Below, piece by piece: positions 54,316 through 63,579 of a DNA stretch of 64,000 nucleotides; positions within the stretch are counted from its first letter, which is position 1, and the number at the start of each line of letters is the position of its first letter. The notes below the pieces were generated by a model. It had not been told where the DNA came from and searched no databases. It was given only the letters and a program-made list of their open reading frames with translations. The translations under genes were made by a program, and so were the position numbers. Origin of the DNA: Acinetobacter modestus (GTDB taxonomy: Bacteria > Pseudomonadota > Gammaproteobacteria > Pseudomonadales > Moraxellaceae); the NCBI RefSeq assembly GCF_014636095.1, contig NZ_BMDV01000003.1:186001-250000 (forward strand), read 5' to 3'.

Positions 54316-55116
54316 ATGTGGATGATAGCTATTATTGCTTTTGGTACAATAATTGGTGGACCTATCGGATTCTTTGTTGCAGTGGGTATCGTTATCTGGA
54401 TGCAGGTTGAAAAGGAAAAAACATTTCAGGGCAGCTCTGGAAATACCCAACAGGAACAACAAAAAAGTTATCAGCAGACTGAAACTACAAAATCAGAAAT
54501 TGAACTGCTCACACCCTGTATCAGTATTTTGCGTCATTTTGCCCTGAAATATGAACCTGAATGGACCTCGGAAAAAGTCAGATATATTAAAAATCTATTT
54601 AGTGATATTTGTAAGACATCAGCAGATGAATTATATTTGCGTAATCAGCTTAAATCAACGAGAACACCATTCTTAAGTGAAGTTATTTCAAGTTGGCTGA
54701 AACTTAATCCCTCTCAAGATGACCGAAAAATTATTTTTAATGCTGTTGTTATTTTATTGGTGAATACTTCTAATGATATTGGTTTAATTGAAAAAGATAG
54801 TTTAGATTTTGGTACAATCATTGGTTTGGATTATCGCTATTGTCAGATTTTTTTATCAGAGATTTTATCAGATCGACAAGAGAATCAATCGCAAAGCTCA
54901 TCTGGTCATACTGAAAGTATGCTTGAACAGGCAGCAAAATGTTTAGGTATCTCTGTTCACGCCAATATAGAAGAAATTCAGAAAGCGTATCGTTTAAAGA
55001 TAAAAGATTTTCATCCTGATCGTAATATCAATGTGACCCCAGCAGTGAAAGAAATGTTGCAAGAACAGGCTCGATTAATTAATGATGCTCGTGATATTTT
55101 ATTAGCCAATAAATAA
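54316..55116 (+). CDS. Membrane-anchored J-domain protein (DjlA-like)
   Basis: 266 residues with AAAGGGG before the ATG. One N-terminal span (IAIIAFGTIIGGPIGFFVAV). Residues about 60-180 form a TerB-like helical region (ALKYEPEWTSEKVRYIKNLF). A C-terminal J-domain of about 60 residues starts at ISVHANIEEIQKAYRLKIKD with HPD in KDFHPDRN. The order matches DjlA-type co-chaperones, which call DnaK to membrane clients. It is followed three bases later by a large unknown gene, so they probably act together. Confidence 0.8.
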   Translation: MWMIAIIAFGTIIGGPIGFFVAVGIVIWMQVEKEKTFQGSSGNTQQEQQKSYQQTETTKSEIELLTPCISILRHFALKYEPEWTSEKVRYIKNLFSDICKTSADELYLRNQLKSTRTPFLSEVISSWLKLNPSQDDRKIIFNAVVILLVNTSNDIGLIEKDSLDFGTIIGLDYRYCQIFLSEILSDRQENQSQSSSGHTESMLEQAAKCLGISVHANIEEIQKAYRLKIKDFHPDRNINVTPAVKEMLQEQARLINDARDILLANK

Positions 55117-55119
55117 AGC

Positions 55120-56745
55120 ATGTGGCAGGATGTCATGTTACCTACCAAACTTCTAAAATTACGATTAGCTCGCATCGAAAAGGGAGAAGGTCATCTTTCG
55201 ACCCAAGACAAGCTAATGTTGGTTAGCATGGAGAGTCCTGATTTAAGTGCAAATTTCTTTTTAAGATTGTTTAAAGTCTCATTACCAAAGCAATGGAAAT
55301 TCCAGCATGAGACAGATGAAGATATTCTATATACATCACAACTTATCAAATTAATTGAAAACGAATTTATTCCAAGTTATGAAGCTCATGCCAGAAAACA
55401 TGCATGGTATGAACAATGCTTGGTTTATCAGCTTAATTTTGTTGTGCCTCAACCGACACAGCCACAAATCAATCTTTATTTACGTCAGCTAGATAAATGT
55501 TTAGATCAACAACCTAAGATTGATTTATTGCTTTATTTTCAACAGCAATATCCAAGTGCAAAACATGCAGTGGCTTTAGCAAAAGCCTATGCAGGTGCAG
55601 AACAATATACGGAAGCAATCAAACAGCATGAATGGGCTTCACAGCAGTCTATACAGCGGAGTGAAATTGCTTTTTATGCATATATAGAGTGTTTGGTAAA
55701 TCGCAACCAGTCTGAGTACATGCTCAATGTAAGCGATGTTGAATATGCAATAGATTTACTCTCTAAATTTGAAAAACCAGTTGATCAAAAAACCTATCTC
55801 AAAACGTTGAAATCTGCGGTAAATGCTTTGTTGCCAGCAGTGATACTACAAACGCAAGCGGTAGAAACGAATATTTTGGCAGATGTTGGGCGTAGCTTAA
55901 ATTCACTGGGCAAGTCAATCGGCGGAATGCTGGGCGGACGGGATTTTCAGCTTCCTTACAATAAAGAAGTGATTGCAAATGCACCACAACTTTTAACTCA
56001 TCCGCTCGTATTCGCAGGTCTTGCAGAATCTAGTGCGATACAAAATGCTCTATTACGTCTTTTGAAAAATGATCAACAATCGGCTGATAACCTATTGTTA
56101 AAGTTATGGTTGGCTATTCAACAAGATCTGGATATTTGGAGATGGCTGGTCGAGCCGATTCAACGTGAACAATTTATACAGGCTTTATCTAAAGTTGAAT
56201 ATGAACAACAGCCGACCATTATTTCAGGGCCGATACAACTGGTCCTAGAGCAAGGGCTGATGCAATTCTTGGGTGACTTTCGTCTTGATAAACAACACTC
56301 TGAAAGACCTGCTTTATATGAGCAGCGAGATATTGTCGTCAATGAAATGGTGAGCTTTACTCACATGTTCCACAAGAATATTTTAGAACCTTATTTGGTA
56401 AAGCAGCGTTCTTGCTCGCAACAATTACAATTGAATTGGATGGGTAAATTGAGTGAAGTTGCACTTTCAAGTGGTTTATTTGCTTATCAATTTGAAGCTG
56501 AACATCGTGCACAAGCTTTATTTGATTGGATGCAAAAAAAGCTAGAGAAGGATAATGATTTTGATAAAATGCAAGCCGCTTGGGTGGCATTGCGAGAAGT
56601 TAGTCATTTAGAGCGAGGCGATATAGAGCAAAAACTTGTTTCTATTGAAATTGCGCTAGAAAAGTATAAACAACTTCGTCTGAATCAAATGTTATTAAAA
56701 GTAGATACGGATGAAAAAGTGCAGTTCGAAGAAGGTGAAATGTAA
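55120..56745 (+). CDS. Large helical partner of the J-domain protein
   Basis: 541 residues from ATG 55120, or 536 from ATG 55135, which has AGGA 4 bases before it. The sequence is helical with repeat-like segments (YPSAKHAVALAKAYAGAEQY, TEAIKQHEWASQQS). LNSLGKSIGGMLGGRDF lies in the middle; no catalytic motif. It follows the J-domain gene by three bases, so co-expression is near certain. No family recognised. A client, scaffold or adaptor role for DnaK is an inference. Confidence 0.65.
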   Translation: MWQDVMLPTKLLKLRLARIEKGEGHLSTQDKLMLVSMESPDLSANFFLRLFKVSLPKQWKFQHETDEDILYTSQLIKLIENEFIPSYEAHARKHAWYEQCLVYQLNFVVPQPTQPQINLYLRQLDKCLDQQPKIDLLLYFQQQYPSAKHAVALAKAYAGAEQYTEAIKQHEWASQQSIQRSEIAFYAYIECLVNRNQSEYMLNVSDVEYAIDLLSKFEKPVDQKTYLKTLKSAVNALLPAVILQTQAVETNILADVGRSLNSLGKSIGGMLGGRDFQLPYNKEVIANAPQLLTHPLVFAGLAESSAIQNALLRLLKNDQQSADNLLLKLWLAIQQDLDIWRWLVEPIQREQFIQALSKVEYEQQPTIISGPIQLVLEQGLMQFLGDFRLDKQHSERPALYEQRDIVVNEMVSFTHMFHKNILEPYLVKQRSCSQQLQLNWMGKLSEVALSSGLFAYQFEAEHRAQALFDWMQKKLEKDNDFDKMQAAWVALREVSHLERGDIEQKLVSIEIALEKYKQLRLNQMLLKVDTDEKVQFEEGEM

Positions 56746-56924
56746 CGTTTTCTGAAACATATTTAGAAAATGGACGATTAAATTAATTTAAAAGTGTGCA
56801 ACAAAAAGACGCAAATTGCGCTAAATAGCATGCTAATCTACATAAAAACAGCCAATAAGTTTATAAAACAGATTGTTGCTCATATCAAAATTGAGTTGCT
56901 GAGAAAGGGAAGAGGGAGAACATC

Positions 56925-57860
56925 TTGAATCGACAAGATGATAAAAAGGCGATGTTCGATATTATGCCTGCAGATATAGAGTCATCTGATGAAAAACCGT
57001 CTTTATCACGTCGGTTAATCAATAAGACATTACAGCACGCACAAGATGCTGTTGAGTTTGCGAGTGACACCTCTCGTAATATTGCAGGTGTTGCAGATGC
57101 CGCCTTAGATGCCTTAGATCAAGTTACCCATCATACCAAACGTGGTGTTGAAGGGATGCGAAATACTGTTCGTGATATGGTATCAGAAACCAGTGAAGCA
57201 GCGCGTCAAGTTGCGTTAGCAATGGCACGTGCATCGTTAGGAAAAAGTAGTCTCACCTTATATTTGCCTGAAATGCTGCTCAATAATCAAATTCGGAAAC
57301 GTATGGATCGTTCTGAAATTGATGATATTAAAATTGAATGTGGCAATGATCGCTTTCATATCGAATTAGATGGGCACTATCGCCGTTTCCTATATCGTCT
57401 GTCTTTAGAGTTCAATGTTTTAGAATGTCGTATTGGGCAGGAAAAATATTTACGTCTTTGTCAGGTCGATGAGCATCTGGACTTACAAATTCGTCATGGT
57501 GGTACTTTAACAAATTGGGCAGCAAGACGTGTAGGTAATATCAGCTTTGAAGTGATTAATTCCTTACCGATCCCATTTTTGATCAATCACCTCATTCGTG
57601 ATGTGCCAGGGATTCAAAAAGAAGGGCATCGTTTATGGTATATCGACCTTGAAGAAGCGGGTTTTATTGATTTCATTAATAACCGCTCATGGATGGTCGA
57701 TAAACTATTAAGCTTGACTGATTTCAGTATTTTGCCAGGACTTAATATTTTGCAAGAGAGTCGCGAATTGGTTCAACAATTAGTTGATCAATTTGAGATC
57801 CGAGGCTTACGTGTTCAGTCTGGACGTTTAGAAGTCCAAGTTGGAATTGGAAGTGAGTAG
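56925..57860 (+). CDS. Unknown soluble protein with N-terminal helices
   Basis: 311 residues from TTG 56925, with AGGGAGA 6 bases before. The first 100 residues are helical and amphipathic (AQDAVEFASDTSRNIAGVAD, then RGVEGMRNTVRDMVSETSEA). The rest is beta-rich (YLPEMLLNNQIRKRMDRSEI, YRLSLEFNVLECRIGQEKYL). No signal or membrane span. Not recognised. It ends at a strong terminator before the tRNA genes. Confidence 0.6.
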   Translation: MNRQDDKKAMFDIMPADIESSDEKPSLSRRLINKTLQHAQDAVEFASDTSRNIAGVADAALDALDQVTHHTKRGVEGMRNTVRDMVSETSEAARQVALAMARASLGKSSLTLYLPEMLLNNQIRKRMDRSEIDDIKIECGNDRFHIELDGHYRRFLYRLSLEFNVLECRIGQEKYLRLCQVDEHLDLQIRHGGTLTNWAARRVGNISFEVINSLPIPFLINHLIRDVPGIQKEGHRLWYIDLEEAGFIDFINNRSWMVDKLLSLTDFSILPGLNILQESRELVQQLVDQFEIRGLRVQSGRLEVQVGIGSE

Positions 57861-57863
57861 GCA

Positions 57864-57897
57864 ATAAAAAAGCCACTGTCAATGCAGTGGCTTTTTA
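57864..57897 (+). terminator. Terminator after 57860
   Basis: AAAAAGCCACTG and CAGTGGCTTTTT around TCAATG. Confidence 0.9.
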
Positions 57898-57902
57898 GAA
57901 TT

Positions 57903-57978
57903 TGGCGTCCCTACGGGGATTCGAACCCCGGTTACCGCCGTGAAAGGGCGATGTCCTAGGCCTCTAGACGATAGGGAC
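57903..57978 (-). tRNA. tRNA-Glu(UUC), copy 1
   Basis: 76 bases with the CCA end encoded. The acceptor pairs GTCCCTA with TAGGGAC, the anticodon loop CCTTTCAC gives UUC, and the T-loop is GGTTCGAATCC. Identical to copies 2 and 3. Confidence 0.97.
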
Positions 57979-58015
57979 TTATATGAGGCATACATCTGAA
58001 AACAATAATAAATAT

Positions 58016-58091
58016 TGGCGTCCCTACGGGGATTCGAACCCCGGTTACCGCCGTGAAAGGGCGATGTCCTAGGCCTCTAGACGATAGGGAC
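58016..58091 (-). tRNA. tRNA-Glu(UUC), copy 2
   Basis: Identical in sequence to copy 1, 37 bases away. Both are read from the promoter at 58109-58137. Confidence 0.97.
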
Positions 58092-58108
58092 GTTTCAGAG
58101 GTGGGCGT

Positions 58109-58137
58109 ATATTAGGGTGAATTAGGTAGGGTGTCAA
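58109..58137 (-). promoter_or_regulatory. Promoter of the tRNA-Glu pair
   Basis: On the minus strand TTGACA and TAATAT are 17 bases apart, a perfect -35 with a near-perfect -10, ending 17 bases before the tRNA 5' end. Confidence 0.8.
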
Positions 58138-58261
58138 ACACTTTTCCAAAGAAAATCTAAAAAAAACTTATGAGTGTCTAAAAATAAAACATATCGTAGA
58201 ATAAATAATCAAAATAAAGAAGTTGAAGTAAAATTATCAAGCAAGTTAATTTAAGTTAAAT

Positions 58262-58291
58262 AAAAAATGCAGCCTAAGCTGCATTTTTTAT
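58262..58291 (-). terminator. Terminator after the permease gene
   Basis: AAAAAATGCAGC CTAA GCTGCATTTTTT, ending the minus-strand permease. Confidence 0.9.
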
Positions 58292-58302
58292 TCATTATAA
58301 TT

Positions 58303-59709
58303 TTATGTACGATCACGGTAGAAAACGTAGTAACTTAAATAACAAGCGGCAATAAACAGTAAGCATCCAATAAAACCAGCCTGCATCTCAGGATCGTATG
58401 CCATGCTGAGACCTGTAATTAAACAGAAAACAAAACCTAAGATGGGAACGATTGGATAAAGTGGTGCAGCAAATTTTAAATCTTTTGCAGAATGTCCAGC
58501 CTTGTACCATTGGCGTCTAAAGTTAAACTGACTCCAACAAATACTCATCCACACGATGACCATGGTAAATGCAGCAACACCTAGTAAATTTTTGAAAATT
58601 GTCTCTGGGGCAAAATGCTCAGATAGCAATCCGGGAATTGCGCCAAACATGGTTACCACTAGCGCGATGATAGGCGTACCACTCTTAGACAATTTTGAGA
58701 ATATACTTGGCAGTTGGCGTTGATCTGATAAAGACCACATCATGCGAGAAGCCGCATAGAGACCTGAGTTTGCAGCGGATAATAAGGCAGTAATAATCAC
58801 GAAGCGAATAATATCGTCGGCATATGGAATACCGATGTATTTAAATACCGTTACGAAAGGACTGCTACTCACTCCGTCACCGCCTAAGCCAGCTACATGG
58901 AATGGAAGTAATGCACTAATAACAACAATCGTACCCACAAAGAAAATTAATAGTCGCCAAATTGCTGCATTAATTGCTTTAGGAACATTTTCAGCTGGAT
59001 TTTTGGTTTCACCTGCGGCAACACCAATGAGTTCAGTTCCAGAAAAGGCAAAGTTAACAATTAACATCGTGGTGAAAATTGGAAAAAGACCTTGTGGAAA
59101 CCAACCATGTGCCGTTAAGTTATGAAATAACGGTGCTGATTCAGTGCCTTGGAATGGAATGAAACCAAAAATTGCGCATAAACCTAAAAGGATAAAGGCA
59201 ATAACGGTAATGACTTTGACTAATGCAAGCCAAAATTCCGATTCAGCAAAAATGCGGGTTGAACTTAAATTTAATCCTAAAATCGTAATTGCAAAAATAA
59301 TGGTCCAAATCCACATCGAAATATGAGGGAACCATTCTTGCATGAGTAAGGCTGCGGCAGTAAATTCTGTACCAAGCGTTGCGGTCCATGTCAGCCAATA
59401 CAGCCAAGAAATCATATAACCCGTTCCTGGGCCAATATATTTTTGAGCGTATGCGCCAAAAGATCCAGCCACAGGCATATGTACTGCGAGCTCACCTAAA
59501 CAGAGCATGACCATATAGGCAATTAAACCACCTAAAAAGTAGGCAATAATTGCGCCGATAGGACCCGTTTGAGCGATGACCTCACCAGAACCTAAAAATA
59601 AACCTGTACCAATTGCACCGCCTAATGAAAGCATAACTAGGTGACGGGTGCTCATTGCACGTTTTAATGTTTTTGATTCAGAGGTAGCATTTGAGTTGGA
59701 AGATTGCAT
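58303..59709 (-). CDS. APC-family amino acid permease
   Basis: 468 residues from ATG 59709 (MQSSNSNATSESKTLKRAMS); an upstream in-frame TTG would add 20 unlikely residues. 12 spans. MLSLGGAIGTGLFLGSGEVI, GELAVHMPVAGSFGAYAQKY, and NFAFSGTELIGVAAGETKNP are typical of the amino acid transporter family of the AroP/ProY/GabP type. The substrate is not readable. It lies between tRNA-Glu genes on the same strand and ends with its own terminator. Confidence 0.9.
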   Translation of the reverse strand: MQSSNSNATSESKTLKRAMSTRHLVMLSLGGAIGTGLFLGSGEVIAQTGPIGAIIAYFLGGLIAYMVMLCLGELAVHMPVAGSFGAYAQKYIGPGTGYMISWLYWLTWTATLGTEFTAAALLMQEWFPHISMWIWTIIFAITILGLNLSSTRIFAESEFWLALVKVITVIAFILLGLCAIFGFIPFQGTESAPLFHNLTAHGWFPQGLFPIFTTMLIVNFAFSGTELIGVAAGETKNPAENVPKAINAAIWRLLIFFVGTIVVISALLPFHVAGLGGDGVSSSPFVTVFKYIGIPYADDIIRFVIITALLSAANSGLYAASRMMWSLSDQRQLPSIFSKLSKSGTPIIALVVTMFGAIPGLLSEHFAPETIFKNLLGVAAFTMVIVWMSICWSQFNFRRQWYKAGHSAKDLKFAAPLYPIVPILGFVFCLITGLSMAYDPEMQAGFIGCLLFIAACYLSYYVFYRDRT

Positions 59710-59826
59710 ACCACAATTTGTCCAAGCGTGGAGAAGCGGGTATTTTATGTAAAATTTTGAAATGTGCAATCTGAATGAATGAATGTTTAGTTGAAAATTA
59801 TAATTTTAATTATTTTGCATAAAATA

Positions 59827-59902
59827 TGGCGTCCCTACGGGGATTCGAACCCCGGTTACCGCCGTGAAAGGGCGATGTCCTAGGCCTCTAGACGATAGGG
59901 AC
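59827..59902 (-). tRNA. tRNA-Glu(UUC), copy 3
   Basis: Identical to copies 1 and 2. It is 26 bases from tRNA-Ala on the same strand and is read from the same promoter. Confidence 0.97.
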
Positions 59903-59928
59903 TTATTGAGGCAACACAAATTGAAGTT

Positions 59929-60004
59929 TGGTGGAGCCAAGCAGGATCGAACTGCTGACCTCTACAATGCCATTGTAGCGCTCTACCAACTGAGCTATGA
60001 CCCC
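59929..60004 (-). tRNA. tRNA-Ala(GGC)
   Basis: 76 bases with encoded CCA. The acceptor GGGGTCA / TGGCTCC is consistent, the anticodon loop ATGGCAT gives GGC and the T-loop is AGTTCGATCC. Confidence 0.95.
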
Positions 60005-60009
60005 AGTCT

Positions 60010-60049
60010 GTGTGAGCGCAATATTAGGGCGAATGCGCTCACACGTCAA
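60010..60049 (-). promoter_or_regulatory. Promoter of tRNA-Ala/Glu with a flanking dyad
   Basis: On the minus strand TTGACG (60044-60049) and TAATAT (60021-60026) are 17 bases apart. An 11-bp perfect inverted repeat (GTGTGAGCGCA at 60010-60020, TGCGCTCACAC at 60034-60044) flanks the -10 box. The right arm is in the spacer and the left in the first transcribed bases. It could be an operator. Confidence 0.7.
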
Positions 60050-60062
60050 TGATTAAACTGAA

Positions 60063-61571
60063 TTAATTCTCACTATTTGCATCATTTTTCGGCAGTTTTA
60101 GTGATTCGTTTAATTTTTCCCAAACTTTGAGTTCTTTCTTGCTTGGTCCACCTACGATTTCTAAGGCATGACGTAAACGTGCAAAAGTCAAATCAGGACC
60201 GAGTGTTACCATAGATTGCATCACAGGCGTTGAACTCGTTGAACCCGCAATCGCAATAAAGAATGCTGGCATAAAGTCACGAAGTTTAACTTCCATTTGA
60301 GTGGCTAAATCCATCAGCGTTTGGCTGACAGTATCATTATTCCACGTAAACTGACTTTCTAAGCGCCAAATTGCAAATTGTAAGCTTTGACGAACTTGTT
60401 CTTCGGTCAATTTTTTGCTTTCAAACTGTTCTTTACTGATTTGTGGCATGTGATTGAAATAGAAACCAGCCCAATTCACAGCTTCTGAAAGTAGATTGAT
60501 ACGAGGTTGAATCGCAGCTGCAATGTCTTCAAGTGTTTGACGGTCGCTTTTCCATGTTAATAGGCGATCTAGAAGTTGCCCCGGTGTTAAGCCTTTGATC
60601 CATTGACCGTTCAGCCAATTAAGTTTTTCAACATCAAAGATTGGGCCGCCCAATGAAACACGCTGTACATCAAAGTTTTCAACCATGTCCTGTAATGTGA
60701 ATACTTCACGCTCATCAGGCATTGACCAACCCATGCGACCTAAATAATTCAATAATGCTTCTGGTAATACACCGATGTCGCGATAGTAGTTAATAGAAGT
60801 TGGGTTCTTACGTTTAGACAGCTTTGATTTATCTGGGTTACGTAACAATGGCATGTGACATAAGGTTGGCATTTCCCAACCGAAGTATTGATAAAGCAAT
60901 TGATGCTTCGGTGCCGATGGCAACCACTCTTCACCACGTAACACGTGAGTGATTTCCATCAAATGATCATCCACGACATTAGCAAGATGGTAAGTTGGTA
61001 AACCATCCGTTTTTAGCAACACTTGCATGTCAACTTGTGCCCAAGGAATCTCCACTTCACCACGAAGCAAATCATTAATCTTACAAATACCATCTTCAGG
61101 TACTTTCATTCGAATGACATGTGGTTCACCCGCAGCAAGGCGTTGTTGTACTTCTTCTTGTGAAAGCTTTAAGCCGCGACCATCATATTTTGGCGTTTCA
61201 CCACGTGCTTGCTGCTCTGCACGCATTTGGTCTAGCTCTTCAGCTGTTGCGAAACAATAGAAAGCATGTCCTTTTTCAACCAAATCTAAGGCATATTGCT
61301 TGTAAATACCCATACGTTCCGATTGACGATACGGTGCATGAGGGCCACCCACATCTGGACCTTCTGACCAGTTCAATCCTAACCAACGTAAAGAATCTAA
61401 AATCATCTTTTCTGATTCAGGTGTTGAACGGAGTTGATCTGTATCCTCAATACGTAAAATAAATTCACCGCCGTGCTGTTTAGCAAAACATAAATTAAAT
61501 AACGCAATATAAGCAGTACCTACATGAGGGAAACCTGTAGGAGAAGGCGCAATACGGGTACGAACTTTCAT
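60063..61571 (-). CDS. gltX: Glutamyl-tRNA synthetase
   Basis: 502 residues. Class I motifs: [17 protein letters not shown] (HIGH) at the N-terminus and SKLSKRK (KMSKS) near residue 250. [15 protein letters not shown] is typical. It charges tRNA-Glu, whose genes lie directly downstream on the same strand. No terminator lies between gltX and the tRNA promoter. Confidence 0.96.
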   Translation of the reverse strand: MKVRTRIAPSPTGFPHVGTAYIALFNLCFAKQHGGEFILRIEDTDQLRSTPESEKMILDSLRWLGLNWSEGPDVGGPHAPYRQSERMGIYKQYALDLVEKGHAFYCFATAEELDQMRAEQQARGETPKYDGRGLKLSQEEVQQRLAAGEPHVIRMKVPEDGICKINDLLRGEVEIPWAQVDMQVLLKTDGLPTYHLANVVDDHLMEITHVLRGEEWLPSAPKHQLLYQYFGWEMPTLCHMPLLRNPDKSKLSKRKNPTSINYYRDIGVLPEALLNYLGRMGWSMPDEREVFTLQDMVENFDVQRVSLGGPIFDVEKLNWLNGQWIKGLTPGQLLDRLLTWKSDRQTLEDIAAAIQPRINLLSEAVNWAGFYFNHMPQISKEQFESKKLTEEQVRQSLQFAIWRLESQFTWNNDTVSQTLMDLATQMEVKLRDFMPAFFIAIAGSTSSTPVMQSMVTLGPDLTFARLRHALEIVGGPSKKELKVWEKLNESLKLPKNDANSEN

Positions 61572-61612
61572 AAATTATCGAAGCTTAAATTAAAATTGAA
61601 ACTATTATAACG

Positions 61613-61646
61613 AAAAAGCCTAGTCACAGCATGACTAGGCTTATTT
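61613..61646 (-). terminator. Terminator between 61677 and gltX
   Basis: AAAAAGCCTAGTCA and TGACTAGGCTT around CAGCA, with T-run on the minus strand. It ends the small exported-protein gene before gltX. Confidence 0.85.
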
Positions 61647-61676
61647 AAACATGTAGAGCGTTACATATTTAAAAGA

Positions 61677-61979
61677 TCAAGATGTATGCGGTTGAAAAAT
61701 AGTCTGAACAAAGCGTGAAAAACGTTCGTGTTGGCTTGCAAAGAACGTTTGTGTTGGTGTTGTACGGATCGTATTCAACATTTTTAATTCGTCATCTGTT
61801 GAAGGCAACATCGCCGTATTACGTTTTTGTTGATCAAGCGCTTTCACAATTAACGAAGACGATTTGTCTATCGTTTTAATATTATTGTTTTCTTTAATTG
61901 CGGCTGCATGTCCAACTTGAATAGAACACACCAAAAATAAGCTTAAGCATAGTGTTTTTTTAAGTTTTGATGCTTGCAC
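61677..61979 (-). CDS. Small exported protein of unknown function
   Basis: 100 residues from GTG 61979 (GGGGA upstream). Signal peptide MQASKLKKTLCLSLFLVCSI with cleavage near GHAAA. The mature part is polar, with no cysteines or repeats. Family not recognised. Confidence 0.6.
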   Translation of the reverse strand: MQASKLKKTLCLSLFLVCSIQVGHAAAIKENNNIKTIDKSSSLIVKALDQQKRNTAMLPSTDDELKMLNTIRTTPTQTFFASQHERFSRFVQTIFQPHTS

Positions 61980-62386
61980 GGTAACATCCCCTTCATGACT
62001 TCGAGTCTACAAGACTAACTAAATGACTATAGTATTGCTTTAATCATACGATTCAAACATAAATTTTAATAAAAAAGTATAACTACGTCACACTTTTTAC
62101 AAAAAATAATAAACAAACACACTTTTGGGTATTGTAAGCCTGATGGCTAGAATATGTACAAATCAAATCTAACAAGGAAATGTGTAGAAAAAGTGGAGAA
62201 TGATAATTTTTCTCAAAATAAAAATAACATGAATAAACACTTAGCATTTTAACTGCAATACATCCTTAATATTACGATATATAAAAAAAAGAATAATTTC
62301 TAAATTATTGATATAACTATATGATTGTAAATTATTTTTAAATAAATATAGTGATCATAAATATACAGAAAATGAGTGAATAATAA
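61980..62386. other. AT-rich intergenic region upstream of sbp
   Basis: 407 bases between divergent genes. It should hold the promoter of the sulfate-binding protein gene. I see no gene, RNA or clear repeat. Confidence 0.4.
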
Positions 62387-63382
62387 ATGAAAACAGTGAT
62401 CGCCGCAGCATTACTTGCTTTGGGTTTAAATAGCATAGCGCAGGCAGCTACAACGTTTTTAAATGTATCTTATGATCCAACACGAGAGTTTTATCAAGAA
62501 TATAACCAAGCATTTGGTCAATATTGGAAACAGCGTACAGGTCAAGAGGTCGATTTTAAACAATCGCATGGTGGTTCAGGCAAACAGGCACGATCGGTAA
62601 TTGATGGTTTGCAGGCTGATGTTGTGACATTGGCTTTGGCGAATGATATTGATGAAATTGCGAATGCAGGTCTCATTCGTAAAGATTGGCAAAAACAATT
62701 TAAAAATAATTCTGCACCTTATACATCAACGGTAGTATTCCTTGTCCGCAAAGGAAATCCGAAAAATATTCGTGATTGGAATGATCTTACCAAAGAGGGT
62801 GTCGAAATTATTACTCCAAATCCGAAAACAGGTGGAGCACCGCGTTGGATTTATTTATCGGCATGGGGCTATGCGTTGAAACAACCCGGTGGTAATGATG
62901 CTAAAGCCCGTGATTTAGTGAAAAAATTATACCAAAATGTCAAAGTACTTGATTCGGGAGCGCGAGGTTCTTTAACTACATTCGCTGAGCGAGGTATAGG
63001 CGATGTGTTACTGTCATGGGAAAATGAAGCTTTATTGGCGACCCAAGGTTTAGGTAAAGATAAATACGATATTGTTTATCCATCAATTTCGATTTTGGCT
63101 GAGCCTTCAGTTGCGATTGTAGATAAAACCGTGGATAAAGATGGTAATCGCAATTTAGCACGAGGTTATTTAAATTTTCTTTATTCACCATTAGGGCAGG
63201 AACTTGCAGCAAAACATTATTTCCGTCCACGTAATCCGCAAGTTGCAGCAAAATATGCGAAACAATTTCCAAAGATCAAACTCTTCAGCATTAATGATGT
63301 ATTTGGTGGATGGGCAAAAGCGCAAAAAACTCACTTTATAAATGGTGCGATTTTTGATCAAATTTATGCAGATAAACAGTAA
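62387..63382 (+). CDS. sbp: Periplasmic sulfate-binding protein
   Basis: 331 residues. Signal peptide cleaving after AQA near residue 20. [38 protein letters not shown] and [17 protein letters not shown] are the signatures of Sbp/CysP-type sulfate or thiosulfate-binding proteins. It feeds an ABC importer; no permease or ATPase gene is nearby in the window. No neighbouring gene shares its transcript, and a hairpin follows. Confidence 0.92.
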   Translation: MKTVIAAALLALGLNSIAQAATTFLNVSYDPTREFYQEYNQAFGQYWKQRTGQEVDFKQSHGGSGKQARSVIDGLQADVVTLALANDIDEIANAGLIRKDWQKQFKNNSAPYTSTVVFLVRKGNPKNIRDWNDLTKEGVEIITPNPKTGGAPRWIYLSAWGYALKQPGGNDAKARDLVKKLYQNVKVLDSGARGSLTTFAERGIGDVLLSWENEALLATQGLGKDKYDIVYPSISILAEPSVAIVDKTVDKDGNRNLARGYLNFLYSPLGQELAAKHYFRPRNPQVAAKYAKQFPKIKLFSINDVFGGWAKAQKTHFINGAIFDQIYADKQ

Positions 63383-63417
63383 ATAAATTATATATAAAAT
63401 TTGTGATTGAATATGAG

Positions 63418-63448
63418 AAAGCAAATACATGGAGTATTTGCTTTTTTG
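63418..63448 (+). terminator. Terminator after sbp
   Basis: AAAGCAAATAC and GTATTTGCTTT around ATGGA, followed by T residues. Confidence 0.85.
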
Positions 63449-63579
63449 TTGCATAAAAAATGATAAGAAAACGGTTTTATCTATGAAAAGTTAAGAATTC
63501 TCTACAAAAAGTCGTTTGGTACTGGGATAAAACAAGGTGATAATGTGCAGTTACATTTTTAGCTATTGATCCTATTGTT

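Noticed and set aside
60010..60044. Terminator or RNase site between gltX and tRNA-Ala
   Set aside because: No T-run follows, and the region contains a good -35/-10 pair, so a promoter with a dyad explains it better.
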